Part shown: piece by piece, positions 38,224 through 38,748 of the stretch | How the letters are laid out: each line of letters begins with the position of its first letter | Position numbering within the stretch: position 1 is the first letter of the stretch | NCBI GenBank assembly: GCA_014904985.1 | Contig: MU129151.1 | Coordinates: 1-38,748 of the forward strand | Source: Hydnum rufescens UP504 | Lineage: Eukaryota > Basidiomycota > Agaricomycetes > Cantharellales > Hydnaceae | Length of the DNA stretch: 38,748 nt | Direction of reading: 5' to 3' | The notes under the pieces: model-generated | Seen by the model: only the letters and a program-made list of their open reading frames with translations | Told to the model about the DNA's origin: nothing | The model's database searches: none | Translations under genes and position numbers: made by a program

Positions 38224-38748
38224 TCATTGGGCTTCAGAAAGAGGGTTGGCGCTGAACATGAAGAATCCCACTGGATGAACCATTCTTGGGACTCTGTGGA
38301 CCCAATGGCTTCCATATGGCATTTGCGCAAGGGGCAAGAATACCTGATGGACTGTATCTCCCAGAGCAGCCGAATCTTTTGCCTTCTGGGCAAGCTCATG
38401 AACCAAAATATTGTACGGTCCTCCAGTAATGTAGAAGGGACCCAGAATGGCATGATATTGTGGTTAAACCAATCCATGTGGGAATCATGATCATCGTAAA
38501 TGTCGCCGTACCGCATGATCAACCTCATCCAGAGCTTCCAACAGCCACTTCATGCTGAAATCCACTCAATCCATAACCTGTGGTGGAGATAATCGCAATC
38601 ACATACAACTGGAGGATAGTGATAGAAGTCCAGGAAGCGATAGCGAATGTAATGCCGTAAGGAGGCATCTGCGCCAGGAGGCGGAGGAAAGGGGTGTAAC
38701 TCCTGTAGGTCGCCAATCTCTCGATGGGGAGGCGCATGCTCCAGTAGG
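38224..38748 (-). pseudogene. 3' end of an unrecognised minus-strand gene, decayed
   Basis: From the window edge one frame reads PPHREIGDLQELHPFPPPPG, RYRFLDFYHYPPVVCDCDYL and HHRLWIEWIS. One base later the frame changes to MKWLLEALDEVDHAVRRHLR, then TGA, TGA and TAA in quick succession (where CGA, CGA and CAA fit), then PQYHAILGPFYITGGPYNIL, VHELAQKAKDSAALGDTVHQ and a tail ending NPLSEAQ at TGA 38224-38226. The pattern is that of a decayed gene, with lesions like those of the retrotransposon. The 5' part lies outside the window. Family unknown; it might belong to another mobile element or to a lineage-specific multicopy family. Confidence 0.45.

Overview
The window looks like a heterochromatic, transposon-packed stretch of a filamentous fungus, most likely a basidiomycete (Agaricomycetes type). 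The reasons are 49-62 nt introns with GTRNGT donors and CTAAC-like branch points, a fungal-type THO2 fragment, a Gag/aspartyl-protease family common in that group, a chromodomain Ty3/Gypsy element, hAT and Tc1 elements, and CpG depletion with C-to-T decay. No bacterial gene, rRNA or tRNA is visible. All splice sites are read from motifs only, and all counts are by eye.

Layout. 1-312: 3' end of an unidentified gene with one 60-nt intron. 313-2027 and 6504-11708: old CpG-poor relic sequence, including a broken Gag/aspartyl-protease polyprotein (7126-10958) and a small membrane ORF (11337-11705). 2036-6495: a CpG-rich non-autonomous hAT-type element with 12-bp inverted ends TAGGGTATTGCA and an 8-bp duplication CTCTCATC. 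It carries a broken N-terminal piece of THO2 on the minus strand and, on the plus strand, five tandem exon/intron-like modules, each with hairpins on both sides of its splice donor. A decayed sixth module lies at about 10.96-11.2 kb, outside the element.

11709-33076: an autonomous-type hAT element (18-bp inverted ends TAGGGCTCCTGACAGGTC, 8-bp duplication GCTAAGGG) with a decayed multi-intron transposase. A Ty3/Gypsy chromovirus (13583-31542; 580-bp LTRs; 5-bp duplication CCATC) sits inside a transposase exon. That retrotransposon carries gag, protease, RT, RNase H, integrase and chromodomain, plus two unexplained coding regions: one before gag (14248-15239) and one of about 2.6 kb after the chromodomain (28332-30943). 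Its RT is in turn split by a 4.6-kb composite insert (20672-25254) that holds a palindromic MITE, foldbacks, a direct-repeat pair, and a Tc1 element (22131-23735) sitting inside a C-rich minisatellite. The nesting is therefore Gag-protease relic > hAT > Gypsy > composite insert > Tc1, with target duplications at nearly every level.

33085-34396: more relic sequence. 34397-38748: at least two broken minus-strand intron-containing genes of unknown function, CpG-richer than the transposon relics.

The elements do not form a pathway; they record successive invasions. The two LTRs differ at about 47 of 580 positions, 46 of them transitions and mostly at CpG/TpG/CpA sites. Most premature stops in the retrotransposon are TGA where CGA is expected. 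Both point to deamination of methylated CpG. The best candidates for something undescribed are the hairpin-flanked splice modules in the THO2-carrying hAT element and the extra coding regions of the chromovirus.
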